Shown piece after piece: positions 7,509-14,023 of a stretch of 14,023 bases of DNA. The translations under genes and the position numbers were made by a program. The DNA is taken from positions 1-14,023 of the forward strand of contig CACXEB010000045.1 of the NCBI GenBank assembly GCA_902766515.1. Direction: 5' to 3'. How positions within the stretch are numbered: the first letter of the stretch is position 1; each line of letters starts with the position of its first letter. This stretch comes from an uncultured Eubacteriales bacterium (GTDB lineage Bacteria; Bacillota_A; Clostridia; Christensenellales; Aristaeellaceae). The notes under the pieces are model-generated. The model searched no databases and was not told where the DNA came from. It was given only the letters and a program-made list of their open reading frames with translations.

Positions 7509-8645
7509 TCAGTCCCCGTCGCGGATGCTGACGGATACGCCGTTGATGGTCACGTCCTCTTCCGCGCGGATGAGGATGTATTTCCGGCCGTCGATCACGC
7601 GGGTCTCCACCAGGTCGCTGAACTCCGGATCGACCGAAATGGTCACGTTCGGCGTCCGGACCTCCATGCGCTTGGAATCGACGATATTGGCGGCGCTCAG
7701 GGTGGTGCCGCGGCCGAACTGCGTTTCATAGGCGTCCTCAAACGCTTCCAGCTTTTCGAGGGGCAGGCCGCAGTCCGCCAGGATGGTCTTGACCTCCGGC
7801 GCGGTGATCACGGGCGTTTCACCGCTCTTGTCCTGCTTCTTGATCTCGACGTTTTCGCGCAGGCGGTCGCTGACGGCCTGCATCACGGGGAAGCTCAGGT
7901 CCTCCTTGAGGGTTTCCTGGAGGATGTCGCTGAAGACGGCCTTCTGCGCCGGGCCGGCCATCGGCAGCTCCGTGGCGAACACGGCTTCCACAAAATCGGT
8001 ATGGGGCTCCTCGGCGTTGCGGATGTAGTACAGGGCGTTGTAGATGTTGGCCGCGCGGTCGTCGAAAGCCGGGAACATGAAGCCCAGCTCCGGGGCCGCC
8101 AGGGCGCGCCCGCAGCTCATATCCCGGAAATCCTGCTCCTCCGCGCTGTACATCAGGCCGGCCTTGGCCTGCCGGACCGGGCAGACGCAGCAGAGCACAT
8201 AGGTGAAGACGGCATCCTCGTCCTCCCGGCGGCGGCCGTCGGACGCGCGCTGCGGCACGTCATAGGTGTCGCTGAGCAGCAGGATGGCATAATCGTCCTC
8301 GGAATGATAGTGATCGATGATCTTCTGGTACAGCTCGCTGACGGCCGTTTCGTCGGACGCGCCGGAATCGCGGAGCTCCATGAGCAGGGGATGGGCTTCC
8401 CCGGAGGTCATCTGGTCGGCGGTGAAGACGACGTCAATCCCCGTTTTGCCCGGGACGCCGCTCAGCACCTTCCTGAACAGGGCGTAGTACTGCTTGAGCT
8501 CTTCCTCGCCCATCGGTCCGACCGCGCGGCGGAAGACGGAGATGACCTCGCCCTTGGCGCTGACATAGCAGCCGCGGATGGCACCGATGTTGCCTTTATC
8601 TTTATCAAGCCGGCGTTTGATTTCCGCAAGTTCCTTCTTATTCAT
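7509..8645 (-). CDS. DUF4317 family protein
   Basis: A 378-residue protein of the clostridial DUF4317 family, recognised by its start (MNKKELAEIKRRLDKDKGNI, then RGCYVSAKGE) and by the family pattern ELGFMFPAFDDRAANIYNALYY in the middle. A CCVCPV cluster near residue 155-160 is also typical. The function of the family is not known; there is no signal peptide or membrane helix, so it should be cytoplasmic. I chose the ATG at 8645: the family begins MNKKE, AAAGGG lies 10 nt upstream, and a longer reading from TTG at 8693 would cross its own likely promoter. It runs divergently from the XpaC-like gene and precedes HU on the same strand. Confidence 0.85.
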   Translation of the reverse strand: MNKKELAEIKRRLDKDKGNIGAIRGCYVSAKGEVISVFRRAVGPMGEEELKQYYALFRKVLSGVPGKTGIDVVFTADQMTSGEAHPLLMELRDSGASDETAVSELYQKIIDHYHSEDDYAILLLSDTYDVPQRASDGRRREDEDAVFTYVLCCVCPVRQAKAGLMYSAEEQDFRDMSCGRALAAPELGFMFPAFDDRAANIYNALYYIRNAEEPHTDFVEAVFATELPMAGPAQKAVFSDILQETLKEDLSFPVMQAVSDRLRENVEIKKQDKSGETPVITAPEVKTILADCGLPLEKLEAFEDAYETQFGRGTTLSAANIVDSKRMEVRTPNVTISVDPEFSDLVETRVIDGRKYILIRAEEDVTINGVSVSIRDGD

Positions 8646-8698
8646 ATGATGATGACCCTTTCTGTGTATGTGATCGGCCGCGAGACGGCACAACAGCG

Positions 8699-8704
8699 AT
8701 TATA
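8699..8704 (-). promoter_or_regulatory. -10 element for the DUF4317 gene
   Basis: On the minus strand a perfect TATAAT is preceded by TGG, giving an extended -10. The -35 at 17 nt spacing is weak (ATATCA). It sits 54 nt before the DUF4317 ATG and back to back with the stronger + strand promoter at 8748-8776. Confidence 0.55.
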
Positions 8705-8733
8705 CCACGAATTCAGGACAAATGATATGGTTT

Positions 8734-8770
8734 CACGCAAAAAAACATTGAAACATTTGGCGTTTGCGTG
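8734..8770. repeat. Outer inverted repeat centred on the -35 element
   Basis: CACGCAAA (8734-8741) and TTTGCGTG (8763-8770) are perfect 8-bp arms separated by 21 nt. The centre falls on the -35 hexamer of the + strand promoter (8748-8753). A smaller pair, GTTTCA (8730-8735) and TGAAAC (8749-8754), overlaps the same -35. The placement suggests regulator binding on both sides of RNA polymerase; this is an inference. Confidence 0.5.
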
Positions 8771-8776
8771 TACAAT
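8748..8776 (+). promoter_or_regulatory. Strong sigma-A promoter of the XpaC-like gene
   Basis: TTGAAA (8748-8753), exactly 17 nt, then TACAAT (8771-8776). Each hexamer matches five of six consensus bases. Transcription should start near 8783, leaving a leader of about 30 nt before the ATG at 8812. Confidence 0.8.
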
Positions 8777-8789
8777 AGCAGTTGTACAC
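8768..8789. promoter_or_regulatory. Likely operator: inverted repeat over the -10 element
   Basis: GTGTACAA (8768-8775), a 6-nt spacer and TTGTACAC (8782-8789) are perfect 8-bp arms. The repeat covers the -10 and the expected start site, the classic position for a repressor. The binding protein is unknown. Candidates in the window are the winged-helix-like N-terminus of the gene it controls and the DtxR-type regulator downstream, though the site does not resemble the known DtxR or MntR boxes. Confidence 0.65.
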
Positions 8790-8811
8790 ATTCAGTGGAA
8801 GGGAGAAGCAG

Positions 8812-10158
8812 ATGAGTCTGTTCAATCCGATCAGGGGACAGTATAAACGCCTGATGGAAGTGCTTCAGGGGCTGCCGGCCATCCCTGTCAGCCAGGCGGC
8901 CAAGCTCATGCGGGTGCCTGCGGCCCGGGTGGCCGGGAACCTGGAAAAAATGAAACGGAAGGGACTGTTCACCGTCTATCAGCCCTTCGTCCAGCCGGGC
9001 CTGCAGATGGTGGTGCTGGGCGACGCGTACCTGCCGTTCGCCGCGGTGTGCCAGGAGGGGGACGCCCTGCTCAGGGATACGCGGCAGGCGATGTCCCTGC
9101 TCCAGCAGGGCAATACCGTGAAGGAGGTACAGCAGAAGGTCAGCTCGGCCCGCTCCAGGGCGGTGGGATCCTTTGTGCATGACCTGCTGGACATCAACGG
9201 CACGTCCTGGGGCGCCGGGTTCAAGGGCCGTGCGCGCGGCCTGCTGAGGGATCTGATCGATCCGTCCGGCCTGGTCCAGGAGGAGGAAAACCATACCCGG
9301 ACGGCGCTGGGCGTGCTCACTTCGCTGGAGAACTATCTCGAAAGCATGTTCAACTACCTGTTCTCGCACCCGAACCTGGTCAGCCAGAAGATGCTGCCGA
9401 CCCTGCAGGGCACGCACCGCGACCTGAACGCCTACCTGAGTTCCCTGCCTGCCGCGCAGGGCGGGAGCCGTACGTGGAACATGCAGGCGGAGAATTACCT
9501 GCGCGTCATCCGGGAGGACGACCTGCCGCGCATCGCTGCGCTGATGGACGATATGTACGCGCATACCGAGGAGCGCAAGCAGCAGCAGAAAAAAGAAAAT
9601 CCCGTGCTGGACGAGCTGGCACAGGAAATTTACCGGCTGGAAACGCTGGCCAATCAGCTGCCGGGCGCGGCGATCATGCCCTCCCTGCGGAATATCGCCG
9701 AAAAGCTGTCGCGGATCCGCCAGCTGCTGATCCAGTCGCCGGAAAAGAGCGCTCTCAGCTGCGTCAGGTCCCTGCGGGAATGCTACCTGCCCATGACGGA
9801 CGAGCTGCTGAGCAAGTACATGCAGTCCCTCTCCCTTTCCTCGCCCAGCTCGGAGGCCGCCGTCAAAGCCACGGAAAACGTTTTTTCGGGCGTCCTGCCG
9901 CAGGCGCTGCAGCAGATCCTGGAGCAGCTGGAAACGGACAATGTCAACGACATGCGCTCCCAGGCGGACGCGTTTGTCCGCAAGCTGCAGCTGGACGGAC
10001 TGCTGCCCTATAATTATCAAAGCGAGACGGCCGGCCAGGCCAGTCAGGCCGGCCAGGCCAGGCCAGCCAGCCAGGCAAGCCAGAACAGACAGGTCAGCCA
10101 GACCACCCAGACCAGACAGGCCGGCAAAACCGGTCAGGCCGGTCAGGCGGGCCGTTGA
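8812..10158 (+). CDS. Winged-helix-like protein with XpaC-like C-terminal domain
   Basis: A 448-residue protein. Residues about 8-60 look like a winged helix (IPVSQAAKLMRVPAARVAGNLEKMKRKGLF). The middle (about 80-260) is helical and not recognised. Residues about 265-398 resemble the XpaC domain (PF10112, named after 5-bromo-4-chloroindolyl phosphate hydrolysis): NPVLDELAQEIYRLE, then YLPMTDELLSKY, then a long helix ending in MRSQADAFVRKLQLDGL. XpaC proteins are often linked with TelA toxic-anion-resistance genes; no telA is present here. The tail (about 406-448) is a basic Gln-Ala-rich triplet repeat without acidic residues. The start ATG at 8812 has GGGAG 6 nt upstream and lies 30 nt after the promoter start; a TTG at 8782 would begin inside the operator. 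No membrane helix is seen. The biochemical role of the family is not established. The assignment rests on the C-terminal pattern. Confidence 0.7.
   Translation: MSLFNPIRGQYKRLMEVLQGLPAIPVSQAAKLMRVPAARVAGNLEKMKRKGLFTVYQPFVQPGLQMVVLGDAYLPFAAVCQEGDALLRDTRQAMSLLQQGNTVKEVQQKVSSARSRAVGSFVHDLLDINGTSWGAGFKGRARGLLRDLIDPSGLVQEEENHTRTALGVLTSLENYLESMFNYLFSHPNLVSQKMLPTLQGTHRDLNAYLSSLPAAQGGSRTWNMQAENYLRVIREDDLPRIAALMDDMYAHTEERKQQQKKENPVLDELAQEIYRLETLANQLPGAAIMPSLRNIAEKLSRIRQLLIQSPEKSALSCVRSLRECYLPMTDELLSKYMQSLSLSSPSSEAAVKATENVFSGVLPQALQQILEQLETDNVNDMRSQADAFVRKLQLDGLLPYNYQSETAGQASQAGQARPASQASQNRQVSQTTQTRQAGKTGQAGQAGR
10036..10152 (+). repeat. 9-bp tandem repeat, 13 units, coding
   Basis: Thirteen in-frame 9-bp units close to CAGGCCGGC encode a run of Gln-Ala-(Ser/Gly/Arg) triplets at the C-terminus of the XpaC-like protein; a degenerate fourteenth unit may precede it at 10027-10035. 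Several units have drifted (for example CAGAACAGA and AAAACCGGT), so the array is not freshly expanded. Because the unit is 9 bp, a change in copy number keeps the frame and the stop codon. Confidence 0.85.
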
Positions 10159-10208
10159 CCGGTTTCCCGCCGACGGAACTGCCCTTTGGACAGAATGGAG
10201 GTACGCGC

Positions 10209-10595
10209 ATGAAGATCATGAAATCCGCCGAGGATTATCTTGAGGCGATGCTGATGATGGAGGAACGGCACGGATACATCCGCTCCATCGATATCGCCAA
10301 CGAGCTGGGCGTCACAAAGCCCTCCGTCAGCTACGCGACCAAACGCCTGCGGGAAGCGGGCTATATCACGATGGCGGAGGACGGTCATATTTACCTGGCG
10401 GAGTCCGGCCGGAGAATCGCCGAACAGATCTACGAGCGGCACAAGGTCCTGACGGTGCTGCTGACGAAGCTGGGCGTCGACGAGAAGCAGGCCCGCGAGG
10501 ACGCCTGCAAGGTGGAGCACGACCTGAGCGTGCAATCCTTCGACGCGATCAAGCGCTTTATGCAGGAGAAACTGGCGCAGGACGCGGCCGAATAG
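10209..10595 (+). CDS. DtxR/MntR-family metal-dependent transcriptional regulator
   Basis: A 128-residue regulator with an N-terminal winged helix (SAEDYLEAML, then DIANELGVTKPSVSYATKRLREAGYI) and a short dimerisation and metal-binding domain (about 68-128). No C-terminal SH3-like domain is present, as in MntR. By alignment to Bacillus subtilis MntR the ligands are Asp9, Glu12, His78, Cys100, Glu103 and His104. Asp9 is MntR-like, while Cys100 in DACKVEH replaces MntR Glu99 and matches Cys102 of the iron regulator DtxR, so manganese or iron sensing cannot be decided. GGAGG at 10197-10201 ends 7 nt before the chosen ATG, which beats the GTG-type start at 10155. It lies 50 nt after the XpaC-like gene and is probably in its transcription unit. 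The stop is 3 nt from the convergent recombinase stop. Confidence 0.92.
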   Translation: MKIMKSAEDYLEAMLMMEERHGYIRSIDIANELGVTKPSVSYATKRLREAGYITMAEDGHIYLAESGRRIAEQIYERHKVLTVLLTKLGVDEKQAREDACKVEHDLSVQSFDAIKRFMQEKLAQDAAE

Positions 10596-10598
10596 CTT

Positions 10599-11693
10599 TC
10601 AGTCCTTGACGGGCTTGGAGGGACCGCCGGCGGTGGGCGGCAGCACGGCGCGCCGTGCTGCCTGGCGTTTATGCTCCTCGCTCATGGCGGCGTAATGCCG
10701 TCGGGTGGTATTGACGTCTGAGTGGCCGAGCACGTCGGCGACCAGGTAGATATCCCCGGTTTCCTGATACAGGTTGGTGCCGAAGGTGCTCCGCAGCTTG
10801 TGCGGACTCAGGCGCTTTTTCAGCGGCGCAGCGACCAGCGCGTATTTTTTGACCAGGTTTTCCACGGCGCGCTGGGTCATGCGCCGCTTTTGCAATGAGA
10901 GGAAGAGCGCGTCCTCATGCCCCGGCAGGGCTTCGATTTCACGGCGCTCATCCATGTAGCGGCGCAGCGCGTCGCCGACCTGGTCCGGATAGTAGAGGAT
11001 GGTCTGGTTGCCGCCCTTGCGGGTCACCTGGAAGGCGTTGTCGTCGAAGTCCACGTCGCTGATGTTGATGCCCACCAGCTCGCTGACGCGGATGCCGGTC
11101 CCCAGGAACATGAGCAGGATCGCCACGTCCCGCCGGGCGGTCTTCCTGTTGAGCGCCTGCTGCTGCCGGGTCAGGCCCGTGCCGGTCTCGGCGCTTTCCA
11201 GCATGCGCGTCATCTCGTCGTAATCCATGCGGAGGATGGGCTTTTCATGCAGCTTGGGCAGGCTGACCAGCGTCGCGATGTTGGCGGGGATGTGCCCGTT
11301 CTTGAACAGGTATTCAAACAGCGATCTGAGCGAGCAGAGCTTGCGCATGATGCCCAGCTCGTGGTTCTGCATCAGGGATTCGTCCCGCGTGAAATACTGG
11401 GTCAGGTAATCCTGGAAGCCTTCAATATCCCGCGCCCTGATCAGGCGCAGCTCCTCATCCCCGATCAGGGGAATGCGCACCTCGGCGAAAGCCGGGTTTT
11501 CTTTTTGGAGATAATCGAAAAACAGCCGGTAGTCATATGCGTAGCCGAGCCGCGTCAGCGTGCTGGTCGTATGAGCGATCGACCGGAAGAAGTCCGTGCA
11601 GACGGCGGGCAGCTCCCGCTCCAGCGCGCGCAGCCGGTCGGTGCGCAGGATATCCTGCTGGGTTTTGTAGGTGGCGGGCGGTTGGTAGGGCAT
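10599..11693 (-). CDS. Tyrosine recombinase, XerS-like
   Basis: A 364-residue recombinase with a helical N-terminal core-binding domain (about 15-145, EYLFKNGHIPANIATLV) and a C-terminal catalytic domain (about 150-340). The catalytic set is complete: Arg202 in GTGIRVSEL, Lys226 in TRKGGN, His298 and Arg301 in SPHKLRSTFGT, His324 in LGHSDVNTT and the nucleophile Tyr334 in RRHY. Its length and the ARRDVAILL / TRKGGN pattern resemble streptococcal XerS (356 residues), which acts alone at its dif site to resolve chromosome dimers; XerC/XerD are nearer 300. No second recombinase or dif-like sequence is seen nearby. AAGGAG lies 7 nt before the ATG, and the gene follows the pyrophosphatase by 25 nt. 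The setting is housekeeping rather than an island, so a chromosomal Xer role is more likely than a mobile integrase. Confidence 0.88.
   Translation of the reverse strand: MPYQPPATYKTQQDILRTDRLRALERELPAVCTDFFRSIAHTTSTLTRLGYAYDYRLFFDYLQKENPAFAEVRIPLIGDEELRLIRARDIEGFQDYLTQYFTRDESLMQNHELGIMRKLCSLRSLFEYLFKNGHIPANIATLVSLPKLHEKPILRMDYDEMTRMLESAETGTGLTRQQQALNRKTARRDVAILLMFLGTGIRVSELVGINISDVDFDDNAFQVTRKGGNQTILYYPDQVGDALRRYMDERREIEALPGHEDALFLSLQKRRMTQRAVENLVKKYALVAAPLKKRLSPHKLRSTFGTNLYQETGDIYLVADVLGHSDVNTTRRHYAAMSEEHKRQAARRAVLPPTAGGPSKPVKD
10623..10662. repeat. Two adjacent perfect palindromes near the convergent gene ends
   Basis: A 12-nt palindrome (10623-10634, ACCGCC with its complement) and a 24-nt palindrome (10639-10662, arm GGCAGCACGGCG with its complement) lie 4 nt apart. 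Both fall in the last codons of the recombinase gene, about 28 nt past the stop of the metalloregulator gene. As RNA they would make very stable hairpins in either direction. Neither is followed by a T-run, so they are not standard Rho-independent terminators, but they may slow or block readthrough between the convergent units. Confidence 0.7.
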
Positions 11694-11718
11694 TCGGCAC
11701 TCCTTCCTGCGGTATGCG

Positions 11719-13338
11719 TTATCCCCAGAGGCTGGAAAGCGCCGGGACGACCTGTTTTTTGCGGGAGACGACGCCGGGCAGGAAGATATGGCCGTCGCCG
11801 ACGTCCGTGAGGCCGAAGGCCTGGCGGATGATTTCCCGGTCGCCTACGTAGAGCAGCTCGGTGCCTTCCTTCAGCACGTCCGTCAGCATGAGCAGGCACA
11901 TGTCATACTGCTTGTCTGTCCGCAGCTTCTCCATCGCGTCGTGCAGCTCGCCCAGGCGGTGCAGGGTGCGCTCGGAATCCATGGTGGTGATCTGGCTGAT
12001 GCCGACCCGGTGGTCCGCCAGGTGGAATTCCTTGAAATCCGTGTTCAGCAGCTCTTCCACCGGCTTGTCAGCCGACTGGCTGGCGGAGAAGACCTCCTTG
12101 CCCAGCGCGTCCAGGTCCAGCCCGGCGATCCGCGCGAGCCGCTCGGCGATCCGCCGGTCCCGCGGGGTGACCGTCGGGGATTTGAACATGACGGTATCGG
12201 AGATGATGGCGGCCGCCATCAGGCCTGCGAGCTTTTCGCCCGGCATGAGGCCCTGCTCCTGGTACATGGTGGCTACGATGGTGGTCGTGGAGCCGACGGG
12301 CTCGTTGCGCATGAAGACGGGGTAGCCGGTCGTCACGTCGCCCAGGCGGTGGTGGTCGATGATGCCCACCAGCTCCGCCTGGTCCAGGCCGGGGACGGAC
12401 TGGCCGATCTCATTATGATCCACCAGGACGATGCGTTTCCTGCGCGGGCGCAGCAGGTGATAGCGGCTCAGCGCGCCGACCACCCGGCCGTGATCGTCCA
12501 GCACCGGGTAGCTGCGGTGGCGGCTCTGCAGCACCACGTCGCGCACGTCGTCCAGGAAATCGTCCAGGTGGAAGGTGACCAGGTCGTCCGTCTCCGCGAT
12601 GCGGCTGACCGGGATCGCCTGGTACAGCAGCCGGGCGGCGCGGTAGGCGTCGCAGGGGGTGGCGATCAGGCAGGTCTCTGCGCTGCAGCCGCGGTATTTT
12701 TCCGCCAGGCTGCTCTGGCACAGGATGACGGTGCTGGCCGGCAGGCGAAGGGCGCGCTCCAGCACGTCCTCCTGCTGCCCGCAGATGATGACGGAGCCTG
12801 GCTTTACGCCGCGGAGCGGCTCCCCGGCCGTAGGCAGAGCAATAACGACCTCGCCGGCGATGGTGTCAAACAGCTGGTCCTCGCTGTTCAGGACATGGCC
12901 TTCCAGCGCGGCAAGCACGTTGTACACGGGCACGTCCTTCACCGCCGGCGCCAGCACGGAGTCCATGTCGTTCTGCGCGATGCTGCTGGAGGTGACGACG
13001 CCGAACAGCGACCCGTCCTCGTGCGTGACGGGGAGGATGTTGAAGCCTACGCCGTCCTTCAGCACTTCCCAGGCATGGCTGACGGGCACGTTCTTGTTCA
13101 GCAGCGGCGGCTGGTCAAACTCAATGTCCCTGACCTGCGTGCGCACCGTGGGCAGGAACTCGGGCGGCTCAAACCCGAAGCGCTTGAGCAGGAATGCGCT
13201 TTCGTCGTTCAGGTGCCCAAGGCGCGCCGGCGTGTAGCCGGGGTCGCCCAGGGCGTTCATCAGGCTCGCGTAGGCGATGGCGGAAACGATGGAATCCGTG
13301 TCAGGGTTGCGGTGTCCGCAGACATAGGTGGTCGTCAT
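11719..13338 (-). CDS. ppaC: Manganese-dependent inorganic pyrophosphatase with CBS and DRTGG domains
   Basis: A family II (DHH) pyrophosphatase of 539 residues that hydrolyses pyrophosphate to phosphate in the cytoplasm. The active-site motifs are HRNPDTDS (9-16), VDHNE (306-310), IIDHH (326-330) and the substrate-binding SRKKQ (525-529). Between about residues 74 and 300 there is an insert made of a CBS motif, a DRTGG-like region and a second CBS motif (SRHRSYPVLDDHGRVVGALSRYHL). This is the regulated type of pyrophosphatase known from Clostridium perfringens and relatives, where CBS pairs bind adenine nucleotides and the DRTGG-containing forms respond to diadenosine polyphosphates. Plain enzymes are about 310 residues. 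ATG 13338 has AAGGAG 6 nt upstream. It follows rpoC with about 83 nt between, and is followed by the recombinase gene. Confidence 0.96.
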   Translation of the reverse strand: MTTTYVCGHRNPDTDSIVSAIAYASLMNALGDPGYTPARLGHLNDESAFLLKRFGFEPPEFLPTVRTQVRDIEFDQPPLLNKNVPVSHAWEVLKDGVGFNILPVTHEDGSLFGVVTSSSIAQNDMDSVLAPAVKDVPVYNVLAALEGHVLNSEDQLFDTIAGEVVIALPTAGEPLRGVKPGSVIICGQQEDVLERALRLPASTVILCQSSLAEKYRGCSAETCLIATPCDAYRAARLLYQAIPVSRIAETDDLVTFHLDDFLDDVRDVVLQSRHRSYPVLDDHGRVVGALSRYHLLRPRRKRIVLVDHNEIGQSVPGLDQAELVGIIDHHRLGDVTTGYPVFMRNEPVGSTTTIVATMYQEQGLMPGEKLAGLMAAAIISDTVMFKSPTVTPRDRRIAERLARIAGLDLDALGKEVFSASQSADKPVEELLNTDFKEFHLADHRVGISQITTMDSERTLHRLGELHDAMEKLRTDKQYDMCLLMLTDVLKEGTELLYVGDREIIRQAFGLTDVGDGHIFLPGVVSRKKQVVPALSSLWG

Positions 13339-13366
13339 AGGAATCTCCTTCAGCAAAAGACGCCGA

Positions 13367-13406
13367 AATGAGAAGGGACTGCCGCGGAGGACAGTCTCTT
13401 CTCATT
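13367..13406 (-). terminator. Long hairpin between rpoC and the pyrophosphatase gene
   Basis: AATGAGAAG plus GACTG on one arm and CAGTC plus CTTCTCATT on the other give a 14-bp stem with one internal A-C mismatch when read on the minus strand (a G-U pair on the plus strand), with a loop of about 10 nt. It starts 15 nt after the rpoC stop. The T-tract is poor (TTTCGGCGTCTTTT), so it may only partly terminate, or act as an attenuator or RNA-processing site between rpoC and ppaC. Confidence 0.55.
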
Positions 13407-13421
13407 GCGTGGGTTGTATCG

Positions 13422-14023
13422 TCAATAGCTTTCATGCAGGTCGATGTTCTTGTACCGGTTCAGGCCGGTGCCGGCGGGGATCAGCTTGCCGATGATGACG
13501 TTTTCCTTCAGGCCGAGCAGCGGGTCGACCTTGCCCTTGATGGCGGCTTCGGTCAGCACGCGCGTCGTCTCCTGGAAAGAGGCGGCGGAGAGGAAGCTCT
13601 CCGTGGCCAGGGAGGCCTTGGTGATGCCGAGCAGGATGCGGCGGCCGCTGGCGGGGCGTCCGCCCTCCATGATCGTCTTCTGGTTGGACGTATCGTAGGT
13701 GAAGTAGTCCACCAGGCTGCCGGGCAGCAGGTCGGTATCGGCGCTGTCCTCGACGCGGACCTTCCTGAGCATCTGCCGGACGATGACCTCAATGTGCTTG
13801 TCGGCGATGTGCACGCCCTGGGAATAGTACACGCTGAGCACCTCGCGCAGCAGGTATTCCTGCACCGCCTTGATGCCGAGGATCCTCAGCAGGTCGTGGG
13901 GGTTGACGGAACCTTCGATGAGTTCGTCGCCGGCCTGCACGTGGCTGCCGTCCTCGACCTTGAGGCGCGCGCCGTAGTGCAGCGGATAGGTCTTCTTCTT
14001 GTTCGGGTCGTCCTCGCTGGTGA
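13422..14023 (-). CDS. rpoC: RNA polymerase beta' subunit, C-terminal end
   Basis: The last 199 codons of rpoC; the frame is open to the window edge. The sequence is characteristic: [19 protein letters not shown], then [28 protein letters not shown], then [44 protein letters not shown], and [13 protein letters not shown] near the end, all standard bacterial beta' C-terminal motifs. The protein ends in LHESY with TGA at 13424-13422. The 5' end, and presumably rpoB, lie beyond the window. Confidence 0.97.
   Translation of the reverse strand, partial: TSEDDPNKKKTYPLHYGARLKVEDGSHVQAGDELIEGSVNPHDLLRILGIKAVQEYLLREVLSVYYSQGVHIADKHIEVIVRQMLRKVRVEDSADTDLLPGSLVDYFTYDTSNQKTIMEGGRPASGRRILLGITKASLATESFLSAASFQETTRVLTEAAIKGKVDPLLGLKENVIIGKLIPAGTGLNRYKNIDLHESY

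Noticed and set aside
8768..8789. Operator read as a copper-repressor (CopY) box or DtxR/MntR box
   Set aside because: The arms and spacing do not match the TACANNTGTA pattern or the known DtxR and MntR boxes.
10599..11693. Recombinase as the integrase of a mobile element
   Set aside because: No attachment-site repeats, tRNA gene, cargo or excisionase nearby; it sits in an apparent operon with ppaC behind rpoC.
11788..13371. Open frame of 527 codons on the plus strand opposite the pyrophosphatase
   Set aside because: Antisense shadow of a protein with all active-site motifs; composition is unlike a real protein and no start signal is visible.
13406..13427. TTGACG resembling a -35 element for ppaC just after rpoC
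   Set aside because: No acceptable -10 lies 16-18 nt downstream; the hairpin occupies that place.

Overview
The window looks like a chromosomal core segment of a GC-rich anaerobic Firmicute (Clostridia type). The evidence is the gene set: a U32 peptidase next to MutS2, a DUF4317 protein, an XpaC-like protein, a family II pyrophosphatase with inserted CBS and DRTGG domains, and a methylerythritol-phosphate pathway gene (ispE). Shine-Dalgarno sequences (GGAGG, AAGGAG) and promoters are of the usual Firmicute type. I see no tRNA, rRNA, CRISPR array or insertion sequence, and no clear sign of a recent island. Species cannot be named from the sequence alone.

Left part, + strand (1-6315): the 3' end of a U32-family peptidase gene, then mutS2 (rqcU), an OmpR-type response regulator, a membrane histidine kinase and ispE. 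Gaps are 27, 11 and 3 nt and the last pair overlaps by 8 nt, so this reads as one transcription unit joining RNA/protein maintenance, a two-component system and isoprenoid synthesis. Middle part, - strand (6308-8645): a small membrane-anchored protein of unknown function that overlaps ispE tail to tail, then an HU-type nucleoid protein with a strong terminator, then a DUF4317 protein.

Divergent part, + strand (8812-10595): from a good promoter wrapped in two nested inverted repeats runs a gene for a protein with an N-terminal winged-helix-like segment, an XpaC-like C-terminal domain and a 9-bp minisatellite tail. It is followed by a small DtxR/MntR-type metalloregulator. Right part, - strand (10599-14023): the 3' end of rpoC, a long hairpin, the CBS-domain Mn-dependent pyrophosphatase, and a complete XerS-like tyrosine recombinase that ends 3 nt from the regulator gene.

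Most of the window is ordinary housekeeping sequence. The points worth a second look are the repeat-wrapped promoter at 8734-8789 and its winged-helix/XpaC gene; the in-frame 9-bp repeat tail; the HU protein with Phe at the DNA-kinking Pro63 position; the metalloregulator that mixes MntR-like and DtxR-like metal ligands; and a pair of perfect palindromes in the end of the recombinase gene.
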